Assembly (NCBI GenBank): GCA_963758365.1
Contig: CAVWVB010000001.1
Span: 3,348,001 to 3,412,000 of the forward strand
From: Dokdonella_A sp963758365
GTDB lineage: Bacteria > Pseudomonadota > Gammaproteobacteria > Xanthomonadales > Rhodanobacteraceae
Direction: 5' to 3'
DNA length: 64,000 nucleotides
The translations under genes and the position numbers were made by a program. Shown one piece after another: positions 35,729-44,190 of this stretch (position 1 is its first letter; every line of letters starts with the position of its first letter). The notes beneath the pieces were generated by a model. The model saw only the letters and a list, made by a program, of their open reading frames with translations. It did no database searches and was not told the origin of the DNA.

Positions 35729-36900
35729 ATGCGTCGCTGATCGTGTTTCTCAAGGAGATCCGCGAGAACCTGCGCGACCGCCGCACCGTTCTCAATACGC
35801 TGCTGACCGGTCCGCTGTTCGCACCGCTCGTGTTCGTGCTCGTGATCAATGCCGCGGTCAGCCGCCAGATCGACAAGGCAGAGCAGCCGCTGCGCGTGCC
35901 GGTGGCCGGCGCCGCGCATGCGCCGAACCTGATTGACGCACTGAAACGGCAAGGCGCCGAGATCGTCGACGCGCCGGCCGATCCCGAGCGCGCGGTGCGC
36001 GAGAGCGAGGCGGATCTGGTTCTGCGCATTCCGGCCGCCTACGCGAAAGCCTGGAACAAGGGCGAACCGGTCCAGGTCGAGCTGATCTACGACCAATCGC
36101 AGCGCGACGCGCAGGGGTCGGTCGCGCGCCTGCGCGCACTGCTGCAGTCATACGCGCAGCAGACCGGCGCGCTGCGCCTGGTCGCACGTGGGGTGGCACC
36201 GACCTTGCTGCGCCCGCTCGTGGTTGCCGATCGCGATCAGTCGACCGCGCAGTCGCGCAGCGGAACCTTGTTCGGCATGCTGCCGTACTTCTTCATCCTC
36301 GGCGTGTTCGTCGGCGGCATGGCGCTCGCGATCGACACCACCGCGGGCGAGCGTGAGCGCCAGTCGCTGGAACCACTGTTCGCCAATCCGGTCGCGCGCG
36401 GGCGCATCCTGCTCGGCAAGCTCGGCGCAACATGCGTCTTTGCGCTGACCACACTGCTGTTGAGCATCGTCGCGTTCTCGATCGCGGGCCAGTTCCTGCC
36501 GACCGAAAAGCTCGGCATGCATCTCGAGATCGGCCCGCGTTTCGCGCTGCTGACCCTCGTGGTGATGCTGCCGCTGGTCGCGGTGCTCGCGACGCTGCAG
36601 ACGCTCGCGGCCGCGTTCGCGAAGAGTTATCGGGAAGCGCAGACCTACCTGTCGCTGCTGATGTTCGTACCGGTGATCCCGACGTTGCTGCTGTCGGTTT
36701 TTCCATTGCAGCCCCGGACCTGGATGTACGCGGTGCCGCTGATGGGGCAGCAGGTCGCGATCACGCGGCTGCTGCGCGGCGACGCGGTCGCGCCGGCCCA
36801 GTTTGCGCTGTGCTTCGCGTGTACCGCGCTCGCGGCTGTGCTCGTGTACCTGGTCACCGCACGGGTCTATCGCAGCGAACGGCTCGCGATCTCGGCCTGA
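35725..36900 (+). CDS. ABC transporter permease (NatB-like)
   Basis: A 391-residue ABC-2 permease with one N-terminal helix (TGPLFAPLVFVLVINAAV), a large extracytoplasmic domain of about 140 residues and five or six C-terminal helices (YFFILGVFVGGMALAIDTTA, then FALTTLLLSIVAFSIA, LVVMLPLVAVLATLQTLAAA). The motif AGERERQSLEPLFANPVARG is the conserved cytoplasmic coupling region of the NatB/ABC-2 class. It works with the ATPase just upstream. It is the last gene of this operon and converges on bufC. Confidence 0.9.
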   Translation: MNASLIVFLKEIRENLRDRRTVLNTLLTGPLFAPLVFVLVINAAVSRQIDKAEQPLRVPVAGAAHAPNLIDALKRQGAEIVDAPADPERAVRESEADLVLRIPAAYAKAWNKGEPVQVELIYDQSQRDAQGSVARLRALLQSYAQQTGALRLVARGVAPTLLRPLVVADRDQSTAQSRSGTLFGMLPYFFILGVFVGGMALAIDTTAGERERQSLEPLFANPVARGRILLGKLGATCVFALTTLLLSIVAFSIAGQFLPTEKLGMHLEIGPRFALLTLVVMLPLVAVLATLQTLAAAFAKSYREAQTYLSLLMFVPVIPTLLLSVFPLQPRTWMYAVPLMGQQVAITRLLRGDAVAPAQFALCFACTALAAVLVYLVTARVYRSERLAISA

Positions 36901-36929
36901 CCGCACCGGTTGCGCGGACCCGCGCGCGC

Positions 36930-37727
36930 TCAGCCGGCGCCGCCGGGAATCAGTTCCGCGATCCACTGATCCTCGATCCAGCCGCGGAAAAGACTCGCCG
37001 CACGTGCGGCCACCGCGTCGACCGGATGGAACGCGCACAGCAACTCGCAGACCTGTGCGAACGAAGCGCCGTCGGCGATTGCCGCGAACGCGGCCGCCTC
37101 GTCGTCCTCGAGGCGCCGGTAGCGCACGCCCGATTGGCGGCGCCAGACCATCCACGGCTGCGCGGGCTGCCACGCGCAGAGCGCAGGCGGCACCGTGTCG
37201 TGGTCGACCGCACGGCGGATGTCGGGCACGTTCCATGCGAACGCGACGCGCTGCAGCGAGGGGTGCGGGCGCAGCCCCATCCCGGGCCAGTGCGCGGGCG
37301 CGACCGCGGCCATCGCAGCCGCATCGACGGTGCGGTCCATCGCGGCGTCGAAGGCGAGCCCCATCGCCCATTCCAGTTCGGCCATCGCCGCGAACGCGGG
37401 CTGCGCCGACGCGTCCGGCGCTTCGCGCAGGAAACCCGCGAGCGCGCCGCCGTACCAGCGCACGTTGTAGTGTGTCGAGGGGTTCGCGTCGATGTAGGCG
37501 AGCGCAAGATGTTCGAATGCGTCGGCACCCGCGAGCTTGCGCAATCCGGGGTAGTCGTTGCCGAGCACCTCGAGCAGCCGTGCGCGGTAGGCCTGCAGAT
37601 AGACGCCCAGACGCGCGTTGGCGTCCGCGCCAGGACTCGCGACGATGCGCTCGATGACGTCGCCGCGAGCGATACCCTGCAGCAGACTGGACTGCATGCC
37701 GCGCTGCAGCTCGGCCAGCGTGCTCAC
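36930..37727 (-). CDS. bufC: BufC/HvfC-type RiPP modification partner (DUF2063)
   Basis: A 265-residue protein of the DUF2063 family, the partner that presents the peptide to the DUF692 enzyme during bufferin maturation. Family features are the N-terminal helix block LAELQRGMQSSLLQ, VYLQAYRARLLEVLGNDYPG and the ASLFRGWIEDQWIAEL end. It is cytosolic. The ATG overlaps the bufB stop by 4 bases, so the two enzymes are made together. It follows bufA and bufB in the usual order. Confidence 0.93.
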   Translation of the reverse strand: MSTLAELQRGMQSSLLQGIARGDVIERIVASPGADANARLGVYLQAYRARLLEVLGNDYPGLRKLAGADAFEHLALAYIDANPSTHYNVRWYGGALAGFLREAPDASAQPAFAAMAELEWAMGLAFDAAMDRTVDAAAMAAVAPAHWPGMGLRPHPSLQRVAFAWNVPDIRRAVDHDTVPPALCAWQPAQPWMVWRRQSGVRYRRLEDDEAAAFAAIADGASFAQVCELLCAFHPVDAVAARAASLFRGWIEDQWIAELIPGGAG

Positions 37728-38572
37728 GCGGCGGCCCTGAGGATCGGCGCCGCGATCGAACGCGCGTGCGCCAGTTCGGCCAGCAGATCGGCGAGCGGCG
37801 GGATGTGGTCGTCGCGTTCGATCATCGTCGTGACCGGACCGAACCGACGCAGCGCGTCGGCGTACAGCTCCCAGACCGGGTCGACGATCGGCGCATCGTG
37901 GGTATCGATGATCAGGCCGCCCTGGTTTTCGTGGCCGGCAAGATGAAACTGCTGCACGCGCTCGACCGGAATGTCCTCGATGTACGCGCGCGCATCGAAA
38001 TCGTGGTTGCGGCTGCTGACGTGGATGTTGTTGATGTCGAGCAGGATCAGGCAGTCGGCGCGGCGTGCGATCTCGGCCAGGAACTCCGATTCGGACAGCT
38101 GCGAGTCGTGGAATGCGGCGTAGCTCGATACGTTCTCGAGCAGGATGCGGCGACCCAGCACGTCCTGCACTTCGCGCACGCGGCCGGCGACATGCTCGAG
38201 CGCCTCTTCGGTGTATGGCAGCGGCATCAGATCATGCAGGTTGGTGCCATCCACGCCGGTCCAGCACAGATGATCGGAGATCCAGGCCGGTTCCACCGAC
38301 GCGGCAAGCTGCCTGAGGCGCGCGAGATAGTCGCGGTCGAGCGGGTCGCTGCTGCCGATCGACATCGACACGCCATGCAGGACCAGGGGATAGCGTTCGC
38401 GAAAGCGCGCGAGGAATTCCAGCGGGCGGCCACCGGGCACCATGTAGTTTTCCGACAGCACCTCGAACCAGTCGATCGGCGGATCGCCGGCTAGAATCTC
38501 CTGATAGTGGTTGACGCGCAGACCTAGCCCATAGCCCAGCGCCGGGTAGCGAGGATCGGCGGTCGTGTTCAT
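37724..38572 (-). CDS. bufB: BufB-type multinuclear iron oxidative enzyme (MNIO, DUF692)
   Basis: A 282-residue TIM-barrel MNIO that modifies cysteines of the precursor peptide (into thiooxazoles or related groups in characterised bufferins). Metal-ligand segments are present: LVLHGVSMSIGS, AWISDHLCWTG, RILLENVSSYAAF, LLDINNIHVSS and QFHLAGHENQGG, followed by DTHDAPI and the FGPVTTMIERDD strand. The length is normal for the family. It starts 64 bases after bufA, across a nested hairpin, and is coupled to bufC. Confidence 0.95.
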   Translation of the reverse strand: MNTTADPRYPALGYGLGLRVNHYQEILAGDPPIDWFEVLSENYMVPGGRPLEFLARFRERYPLVLHGVSMSIGSSDPLDRDYLARLRQLAASVEPAWISDHLCWTGVDGTNLHDLMPLPYTEEALEHVAGRVREVQDVLGRRILLENVSSYAAFHDSQLSESEFLAEIARRADCLILLDINNIHVSSRNHDFDARAYIEDIPVERVQQFHLAGHENQGGLIIDTHDAPIVDPVWELYADALRRFGPVTTMIERDDHIPPLADLLAELAHARSIAAPILRAAA

Positions 38573-38589
38573 GTGCGCGCAGCCGGCAA

Positions 38590-38621
38590 CCGCGACCCGG
38601 CCCGATCGGGACGGGTCGCGG
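38590..38621 (-). promoter_or_regulatory. Nested hairpin between bufA and bufB
   Basis: In the 64-base gap, CCGCGACCCG (38590-38599) pairs with CGGGTCGCGG (38612-38621), and the loop contains the perfect palindrome CCCGATCGGG. The result is a very stable structure with one internal mismatch, no T run, 15 bases after the bufA stop codon. It is placed to cap and stabilise the precursor mRNA or to attenuate the enzyme genes. Confidence 0.7.
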
Positions 38622-38636
38622 AAATACAGCGACCGG

Positions 38637-38909
38637 TTACTCGGCCTTCTTCGCAGCTTCCTGTGCCGCAGTGCAGGCGGCCTTGCTGTCCTGCATCGTC
38701 ATGCCCTGACCCTTGCACGCGTTCTGGCCCTTGCACGCATTCTGCGCGGTCTTGCACGCACCCTGACCCTTGCAGGACGAGGAATGCTGGCATTCCATCT
38801 TGCCCTCGTGTCCCGAGCCGGCGAACGCCGGCACGCTGGCGACCGTGAAGAGGCCCGCGACGGCCGTGGCGAGCGCGATACCGGTCAGCTTCGAAACATT
38901 CATTTCCAT
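38637..38909 (-). CDS. bufA: Cysteine-rich bufferin precursor (BufA-type, probably BufA2)
   Basis: A 90-residue RiPP precursor exported to the periplasm. Residues 1-30 form a long signal sequence (LTGIALATAVAGLFTVASVP, cleavage after AFA). The core has six cysteines at 40, 46, 52, 59, 65 and 79 with the repeat pattern CKGQGACK, NACKGQNACKGQG. After modification by BufB/BufC, bufferins chelate copper. The CKGQ repeat fits the BufA2 rather than the DUF2282 (BufA1) type, which I infer from memory. The ATG at 38909 has GGAG 6 bases before it. Expression may be metal-induced, but no sigma gene lies beside it. Confidence 0.9.
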   Translation of the reverse strand: MEMNVSKLTGIALATAVAGLFTVASVPAFAGSGHEGKMECQHSSSCKGQGACKTAQNACKGQNACKGQGMTMQDSKAACTAAQEAAKKAE

Positions 38910-39238
38910 GTCGGACTCCGTGGTGATTAATGAAAGTAGGGGACTTGCGCCCGATCAGGAAGATCGCACTCGACCCGGGGCGCGCGGGTCTCGCGAAACA
39001 GGAACAGGGGTGGGCGGAAGTTCTTTCATCCGTCCCGTGGCGGATGATCCGCCCTCGAGGCTAGATCGAGAATGAACGGGCGATGAAAGCCACCCTCCCT
39101 GGTCGCGGTCTACTGGGCCGCCGCGTCGTTTGCGCCCGTCGCCTTCGACCTGTATTACGCAGCAGGGTTCGATCCGGATGCACAAGCAGACGGTGGTGCC
39201 CTGCACCACAGGCCTTCCCCATCATCGGAGATTTCCAC
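38910..39238. other. Divergent gap between bufA and doxX, with an open frame lacking a start
   Basis: This 329-bp gap must hold the promoters of bufA and the DoxX gene. A 6-base-pair hairpin (GGCGGA-TGA-TCCGCC) lies at 39039-39053. A plus-strand frame from 39087 to its TGA at 39240-39242 (overlapping the doxX GTG) reads like coding sequence (VAVYWAAASFAPVAFDLYYA) but has no ATG, GTG or TTG before it in phase, so it may be a gene remnant or chance. Confidence 0.4.
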
Positions 39239-39739
39239 GTGAGTCAATCCGTCGCCAGCTTCTGCAGCGCAGCATCACGCGTACTCAACCGCTACGCGTG
39301 GCTGGGCCCGCTTGTGGTGCGCCTCGTGTTCGGCTACTTCTGGCTCGAGACCGGCTGGGCCAAGCTGCACAACCTCGACGGATTCGCGGCCCGCTTCGTC
39401 GACTGGGGAATCCCGTTCCCGGCCTTCAGTGCCGCGTTGTCGGCATGGGCCGAATTCCTCGGTGGCGCCCTGCTCATGCTCGGCCTGCTCACGCGTCTGA
39501 CCGCGTTCGCGCTGCTCGTCAACATGGTCGTCGCGATCGCGTTCGTCGTGATCAAGAACGTCAGCGGAATCGACACCCTGGTCGAACTCGACGAAGTGGT
39601 TTACATCCTGATCTTCTTCTGGCTGATCATGGCCGGACCCGGCAAGGCGAGCCTGGACACGCTGCTGGCACGCGCGCTCGGCATCGACAGTGCAGACCGC
39701 GCGCAAGACCGCACGATGCGCGCCGCGCGGTCCGGGTGA
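39239..39739 (+). CDS. DoxX-family membrane protein (bufD-like position)
   Basis: A 166-residue inner-membrane protein of the DoxX family with four predicted helices (for example VVRLVFGYFWLETGWAKLHN and EFLGGALLMLGLLTRLTAF). DoxX genes accompany many bufferin operons as bufD, and this one sits next to bufA but is transcribed away from it, so I take it as the functional companion. The GTG start has GGAG 9 bases upstream. Family members are linked to thiol, quinone or redox metabolism of the membrane; the exact role is not known. Confidence 0.85.
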   Translation: MSQSVASFCSAASRVLNRYAWLGPLVVRLVFGYFWLETGWAKLHNLDGFAARFVDWGIPFPAFSAALSAWAEFLGGALLMLGLLTRLTAFALLVNMVVAIAFVVIKNVSGIDTLVELDEVVYILIFFWLIMAGPGKASLDTLLARALGIDSADRAQDRTMRAARSG

Positions 39740-39802
39740 AGCGGCAGAAGCGGCGCCGGTCGTCCCGCCGCACGGTTTGCGGATGAGGCGGTCGGGATGC
39801 GG

Positions 39803-39820
39803 TGCAGGGTCTGCCCTGCA
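39803..39820. terminator. Hairpin between convergent doxX and radical SAM genes
   Basis: TGCAGGG-TCTG-CCCTGCA is a perfect 7-base-pair stem 64 bases past the doxX stop and 6 bases past the end of the radical SAM gene. It has no T run. The convergent position makes a terminator role plausible. Confidence 0.35.
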
Positions 39821-39825
39821 ACGCG

Positions 39826-40935
39826 TCAGAACAGATCGCCTTGCGGGGTGCGCTCGCGCGGAGGGACGAAGCGGCTGCAGTCGAGTGCGAGGTCGCGCAC
39901 TTCGTTGATCCGGTTTCTGCGGCAGGCGAGACGGAAGCGCTGGCGGATCAGTTCGGCGAGTTCGCCCTCGCCGCGCATGCGCGCGCCAAAGCGTGCGTCG
40001 TTTTCCTTGCCGCCGCGCATCTGCCGGATCAGGCTCATCACGTGTTCGGCGCGATCGGGCACGTTGAGCGTGAGCCAGTCGCGGAACAGATCCTTGAGTT
40101 CCCAGGGCAGGCGCAGCACGGTATAGCCCGCGCGTGTCGCGCCCGCGGCGGCCGCGCGTTCGAGGATCTGTTCGATGTAGCGGTCGGTGACCATCGGAAT
40201 GATCGGCGCGACCATGACTCCGCAGGGCACGCCGGCCGCGTTGAGGTTCGCGACCGCTTCGAGGCGACGGTGCGGTGCGCTCGCGCGTGGTTCGAGCGTG
40301 CTTGCGAGGCGGTTGTCGAGCGAGGTCACCGACACGAACGCATGCACGAGTCCAGCGCGCGCCATCGGCGCGAGCAGGTCGAGGTCGCGTTCGATCAGCG
40401 CGTTCTTGGTGATCACGGTGCACGGGTGCCGGTATTCGGCGAGCACTTCGAGCAGCGCACGCGTGATCCGGTAGCGCTTCTCGATCGGCTGATACGGATC
40501 GGTGTTGGCGCCGAGGTTGATCGGTGAGCACACATAGCCGCTCCTGCCGAGTTCGCTGCGCAGCAGTTCGGCCGCATTGGTCTTCGCGAACAGCCGGGTC
40601 TCGAAGTCGAGGCCGGCCGACAGGTTCAGGTAACCGTGCGAAGGACGCGCGTAACAGTACACGCAGCCGTGCTCGCAGCCGCGGTACGGATTGATCGACT
40701 GTTCGAAGCGGATATCCGGCGAATCGTTGCGGCTGATGATCGAACGCGCGCGCTCCTCGCTGACCCGGGTCGGCGGTCGCGGCGCAGATTCCTCCTCGCG
40801 GTGCCAGCCGTCGTCCGTGCGCACCTTGTCGAGCGTTTCGAAGCGACCGTGCGGATTCGACGCGGCGCCGCGTCCCTTGATGCGCTGCGGCGCGTCGAGG
40901 CGGCGTGGAGCCGAAGGGTCGGTATCGCGTTTCAT
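39826..40935 (-). CDS. PA0069-family radical SAM protein
   Basis: A 369-residue radical SAM enzyme. The iron-sulfur-binding motif GCEHGCVYCYA (Cys87, 91, 94) follows the conserved lead EQSINPYRGC. Other family blocks are NLGANTDPYQPIEKRY, VITKNALIERD and APIIPMVTD. The family (PA0069/Rv2578c) is related to spore-photoproduct-lyase-like proteins and has no assigned substrate. It is cytosolic, complete and encoded by a single gene; the start is taken at the ATG at 40935 with no strong ribosome site. Confidence 0.92.
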   Translation of the reverse strand: MKRDTDPSAPRRLDAPQRIKGRGAASNPHGRFETLDKVRTDDGWHREEESAPRPPTRVSEERARSIISRNDSPDIRFEQSINPYRGCEHGCVYCYARPSHGYLNLSAGLDFETRLFAKTNAAELLRSELGRSGYVCSPINLGANTDPYQPIEKRYRITRALLEVLAEYRHPCTVITKNALIERDLDLLAPMARAGLVHAFVSVTSLDNRLASTLEPRASAPHRRLEAVANLNAAGVPCGVMVAPIIPMVTDRYIEQILERAAAAGATRAGYTVLRLPWELKDLFRDWLTLNVPDRAEHVMSLIRQMRGGKENDARFGARMRGEGELAELIRQRFRLACRRNRINEVRDLALDCSRFVPPRERTPQGDLF

Positions 40936-41022
40936 CGGGTGCGCGCAAGTATGCGCGGCCGCGTCTCAGTCCGCGCGACGACGGACCGCTGAGCCACCAC
41001 CGACCGCCGACCGCGGACGCGG

Positions 41023-41529
41023 CTACGCGGTCCCGGACAACGTGCCATGCCGGCCGAGATCGGCCGGTTCGTCGCCGAGCATCCCGTGCGCGAAATCCAG
41101 CGCGCGTGCGACGAAGTTGCCCGCGGGCTCCCAGTACGCGGCATCGCGGACGCGCACGCGCAGGACCATGAGGTTCGGATCGTCCTTCCCGGACGGGAAG
41201 AAGATTCTCTGGGTCGCGGACCACAGCGCATCGATGGTCGTGCGGTCGCGATCGAGGCGCGCGCGTCCGCGGATCGATACGTAGCGGTGCCCGCGCGGGT
41301 CGGCGTAGGCGAGGTTGACGTCGGGATCGGCGTTCAGTTCGGCGAGCTTGCGGCTGTCGGCGGCGGTGAAGAACACGAGTTCGCCGTTCGCATCGAACGC
41401 AAGCGTCTGCAACGGCCGGCTGACCATCGATCCGTCGGCCGCATGCGTGGTCAGCATCGCGACTTCGATGCCCGCGATCAGTTCACCGAGCGCGCGCAGG
41501 TCGGCGCTGTGCTGGGCATCGATCTTCAT
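41023..41529 (-). CDS. Pyridoxamine 5'-phosphate oxidase-family stress protein (GSP26-like)
   Basis: A 168-residue split-barrel flavin-binding protein resembling general stress protein 26. Motifs: VAMLTTHAADGSMVSRPL near residue 22, ELVFFTAADSRKLAEL near residue 50 and YVSIRGRARLDRDR near residue 83. Such proteins bind FMN, FAD or F420 and are not true PdxH enzymes. The ATG at 41529 begins the conserved sequence. A stretch of 120 bases with a perfect palindrome lies between it and ada upstream. Confidence 0.87.
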   Translation of the reverse strand: MKIDAQHSADLRALGELIAGIEVAMLTTHAADGSMVSRPLQTLAFDANGELVFFTAADSRKLAELNADPDVNLAYADPRGHRYVSIRGRARLDRDRTTIDALWSATQRIFFPSGKDDPNLMVLRVRVRDAAYWEPAGNFVARALDFAHGMLGDEPADLGRHGTLSGTA

Positions 41530-41608
41530 CGGGGTGCTCGCAGGGGGACGAAAACCAACATTCCCATCGTGCCGGTTAACAGGCGCTGAAAAAGTCCGTT
41601 GGCCGGTT

Positions 41609-41628
41609 GCGGCGCGCATGCGCGCCGC
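41609..41628. terminator. 20-base perfect palindrome downstream of ada
   Basis: GCGGCGCGCA-TGCGCGCCGC is a perfect palindrome 22 bases after the ada stop (minus strand). On that strand it is followed 14-20 bases later by a T5 run (GGACTTTTTCAGC). It probably ends ada transcription. The adjoining CTGAAAAAGTCCGT motif is discussed as a possible insertion-sequence end. Confidence 0.45.
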
Positions 41629-41650
41629 GCCGGCTTCGGCTGCCTTGACC

Positions 41651-42727
41651 CTATCGCTCGCTCGCGCGTGCATTGACGCGGCGCTCGAGGTCGATCAGCG
41701 TGCGCTTGCGCGCGAGGCCCCAGCGGTAGCCGCCAAGTTCGCCGTCGCCGCGGATCACGCGGTGACAGGGCACGGCGATCGCGACCGGATTGCGCGCGCA
41801 GGCCGAAGCCAGTGCGCGTACTGCGCGCGGTGCGCCGATCGCGGCGGCGGCTTCGCCGTACGAGACGACCTCACCGTACGGGATCGAGCGCAGATAGGTC
41901 CATACGCGTACCTGGAATGCGGTGCCGCGGATATCGAGCGGCAGCGCCGGGTCCGGTGCGCGACCCTCAAGGTGGCGATTCAGCGCCTCCATCCATGCAT
42001 CGAACGCGGGCTGCGCGGCCGCATCCATCGGCGCGACGCGCGCGCGCGGATATTCCGCGGCCAGTTGCGTGCGCAACGCTTCACGGTCGTCGCCGAACTG
42101 CAGATGGCAGATGCCGCGATCGGTGGCGCCGATGCAGACCAGACCAAGCGGCGTCGTGCCGATCGCCCAGGAGATGTCGAGACCGGCTGCGCCGCTGCGG
42201 TATTGGCGTGGGGTCATGCCGAGCGCGCGCGGTGCGCGCTCGTAGAGGCCGCGGCTCGAACCGAGTCCGGCGTCGTAGACCGCATCGGTCACCGACCGCG
42301 ACTGACGCAACGCATGCTTGATGCGGCGCACGCGCACGCTTTCGACATAGTCGCCCGGCGTGATTGCGAGATAACGCTGGAACAGGCGGTTGAGCTGGAA
42401 CACATCCTTGCCCGCAAGCGCTGCGAGCGCCGCGCCATCGGGCATTGGATCGGTCTGCGCATCGACATGGCGGCAGATGTCGAGCAGCGCGGCGATATCC
42501 GGATCGCCCTGCCAATGCTCGAGTGGCCGGCAGCGCCGGCATGGGCGCAATCCGGCCGCGCCCGCTTCCGCGGGTGTCGCAAAGAAGCGCACGTTCCTGC
42601 GCAGCGGGCGCCGCGCCGCGCAGGCGGGGCGACAGTACACACCGGTGGTCAGCACACCGTAGACGAAACGCCCGTCGCAACCGCGGTCGCGATCCTGCAC
42701 GGCTTGCCACATGTCCTGGTCGTTCAT
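41651..42727 (-). CDS. ada: Bifunctional DNA repair methyltransferase and regulator Ada
   Basis: A 358-residue three-part protein. The N-terminal zinc domain has Cys32, Cys36, Cys63 and Cys66, with Cys32 expected to accept methyl from phosphotriesters. An AraC-type HTH follows (GDYVESVRVRRIKHALRQ, YDAGLGSSRGLYERAPRAL), and the C-terminal O6-methylguanine methyltransferase has the PCHRVIRGDGELGGYRWG active site. Once methylated, the protein activates the adaptive response. It starts at the ATG at 42727, where GGAG precedes by 6 bases; an ATG at 42745 is less likely. There is no adjacent alkB or alkA. Confidence 0.95.
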   Translation of the reverse strand: MNDQDMWQAVQDRDRGCDGRFVYGVLTTGVYCRPACAARRPLRRNVRFFATPAEAGAAGLRPCRRCRPLEHWQGDPDIAALLDICRHVDAQTDPMPDGAALAALAGKDVFQLNRLFQRYLAITPGDYVESVRVRRIKHALRQSRSVTDAVYDAGLGSSRGLYERAPRALGMTPRQYRSGAAGLDISWAIGTTPLGLVCIGATDRGICHLQFGDDREALRTQLAAEYPRARVAPMDAAAQPAFDAWMEALNRHLEGRAPDPALPLDIRGTAFQVRVWTYLRSIPYGEVVSYGEAAAAIGAPRAVRALASACARNPVAIAVPCHRVIRGDGELGGYRWGLARKRTLIDLERRVNARASER

Positions 42728-42879
42728 GGCGGTCTCCAATCCCATTCGATGCGGTCATGCTCGCGCTTTCGCAAGCGCCGGACCATCCGCATCCTGCGCG
42801 CAATGTTCGCGCCAAGAAGCGGATAGTCCGTGCCCGCCGCTGCGGTGACAGTGCGCATCCCCGAGACCGGAGCGCGCGC

Positions 42880-43581
42880 ATGATCACGCTGTACGACTAT
42901 CTGCCCTCGCAGAACGCCTGGAAGGTGCGTCTGCTGCTCAACCATTTGGGAACGCCCTACCGGAGCGAACTCGTCGCGATCTTCGAAGGCGCGGGCCAGC
43001 GGCCGGAATACCTGCAGATCAGCCCGACCGGCACGGTTCCCGCGCTACGGCTCGACGACGGCCGCGTGCTCGCCGAGTCGAACGCGATCCTCGTCTATCT
43101 CGCCGACGCCACGCCGTATCTGCCTGCCGACGCATTCGGGCGCGCCAAGGTGGTGCAGTGGCTGTCGTTCGAGCAGGAACGCATCGAGTCGACGATCGGC
43201 GCGCTGCGTCACTGGACCCAGACCGGCAAGCTCGCGCGGCGTGCGCCGCAACTGATCGAGCAGAAACGTGCGGCGGCGCTGCACGCGCTGGCCATGCTCG
43301 ATGCGCAACTCGCGTCGCGGCCCTTCCTGAGCGGCGATCGCTACACGATCGCCGACATGTCGGTATTCGCGTACGCGAGCCGCGCGGCCGAGGCCGGACT
43401 CGCGCTGGACGCATACCCGCATGTCCGCGCCTGGATCGCGCGGGTTCGCGCGCAACCGGGATTCCTCGAGCGCATGTACCCGTATTCGATCGATCCGTGG
43501 TCGTGCCGGGAGTTGCCGCAGGTCGCCGCGACCATCGGCGACGTCTCGCCGCCCGCACCCGCTACCGTGCTGCCCGCGTGA
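42880..43581 (+). CDS. Glutathione S-transferase-family protein
   Basis: A 233-residue GST with an N-terminal thioredoxin fold (ITLYDYLPSQNAWKVRLLLN, cis-Pro loop in TGTVPALRLDD, glutathione-binding ESNAILVYLAD) and an all-helical C-terminal domain (GDRYTIADMSVFAYASRAAE carries the N-capping box). The putative catalytic Ser lies in LPSQNAW, the theta/beta-like position. It conjugates or isomerises electrophiles with glutathione. The gene diverges from ada and overlaps the next gene's 3' end by 20 bases. Confidence 0.92.
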   Translation: MITLYDYLPSQNAWKVRLLLNHLGTPYRSELVAIFEGAGQRPEYLQISPTGTVPALRLDDGRVLAESNAILVYLADATPYLPADAFGRAKVVQWLSFEQERIESTIGALRHWTQTGKLARRAPQLIEQKRAAALHALAMLDAQLASRPFLSGDRYTIADMSVFAYASRAAEAGLALDAYPHVRAWIARVRAQPGFLERMYPYSIDPWSCRELPQVAATIGDVSPPAPATVLPA

Positions 43582-44011
43582 GCAGCCGATCGAGCTGATT
43601 CGCGAATGCGCGGGCGCAGCGCTGGTCGAACGCGGGCGGTCCGCCGGTCTGCACGCCGGCGCCACGCAGCGCATCCATGAAATCACGCATCGACAGCTGC
43701 TGGCGCACGTTTTCGCTCGAGTACAGTTCGCCGCGCGGATTGATCGCGGTCACGCCTTTCTCGACGAGTGCCGCGGCGAGCGGAATATCCGCGGTCACGA
43801 CGAGGTCGCCGGGCGCGCTCCAGCCCACGATCGCCTGGTCGGCGACATCGAAGCCCTGGGCGACGGTGCGACTGCTGACATACGCCGAGCGCGGCACGGC
43901 CAGGGTCTGATTGGCGACCAGGATCAGCTCGGTGCGCGTGCGCTCGGCGGCACGGTAGAGGATTTCCTTGATCGCCTTCGGACAGGCGTCGGCATCGACC
44001 CAGATCTTCAT
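43562..44011 (-). CDS. UPF0178 (YaiI/YqxD, DUF188) family protein
   Basis: A 149-residue PIN-like protein of the DUF188 family. It starts KIWVDADACPKAIKEIL, with ANQTLAVPRS, DIAD-like TADIPLAAALVEKG, NPRGELYSSENVRQ and MRDFMDALRGAG, all family hallmarks. The acidic residues suggest a nuclease-like metal site, but no activity is established. It is convergent with the GST gene, sharing 20 bases at the 3' ends. Confidence 0.92.
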   Translation of the reverse strand: MKIWVDADACPKAIKEILYRAAERTRTELILVANQTLAVPRSAYVSSRTVAQGFDVADQAIVGWSAPGDLVVTADIPLAAALVEKGVTAINPRGELYSSENVRQQLSMRDFMDALRGAGVQTGGPPAFDQRCARAFANQLDRLLTRAAR

Positions 44012-44190
44012 GGCCGGTCGGCGGATACGGACATCGTCGCAGTATGCGCGCGCATGAATGCCGGTGCCGCCGCTGGCGGATACCCGGTCCGTGCGCTTAG
44101 GATGGGTAAAGCTTCGGCTTGCTAGTTATGACGTTCGGCGCTGCGCGTCGCGTGTGGCTCCGGCTCCACCACCCAGACGAGGTATCGGAC

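Noticed and set aside
38569..38793. 74-codon ORF overlapping bufA on the same strand
   Set aside because: It is an out-of-frame reading of the cysteine-rich repeat; bufA has the signal peptide and ribosome site.
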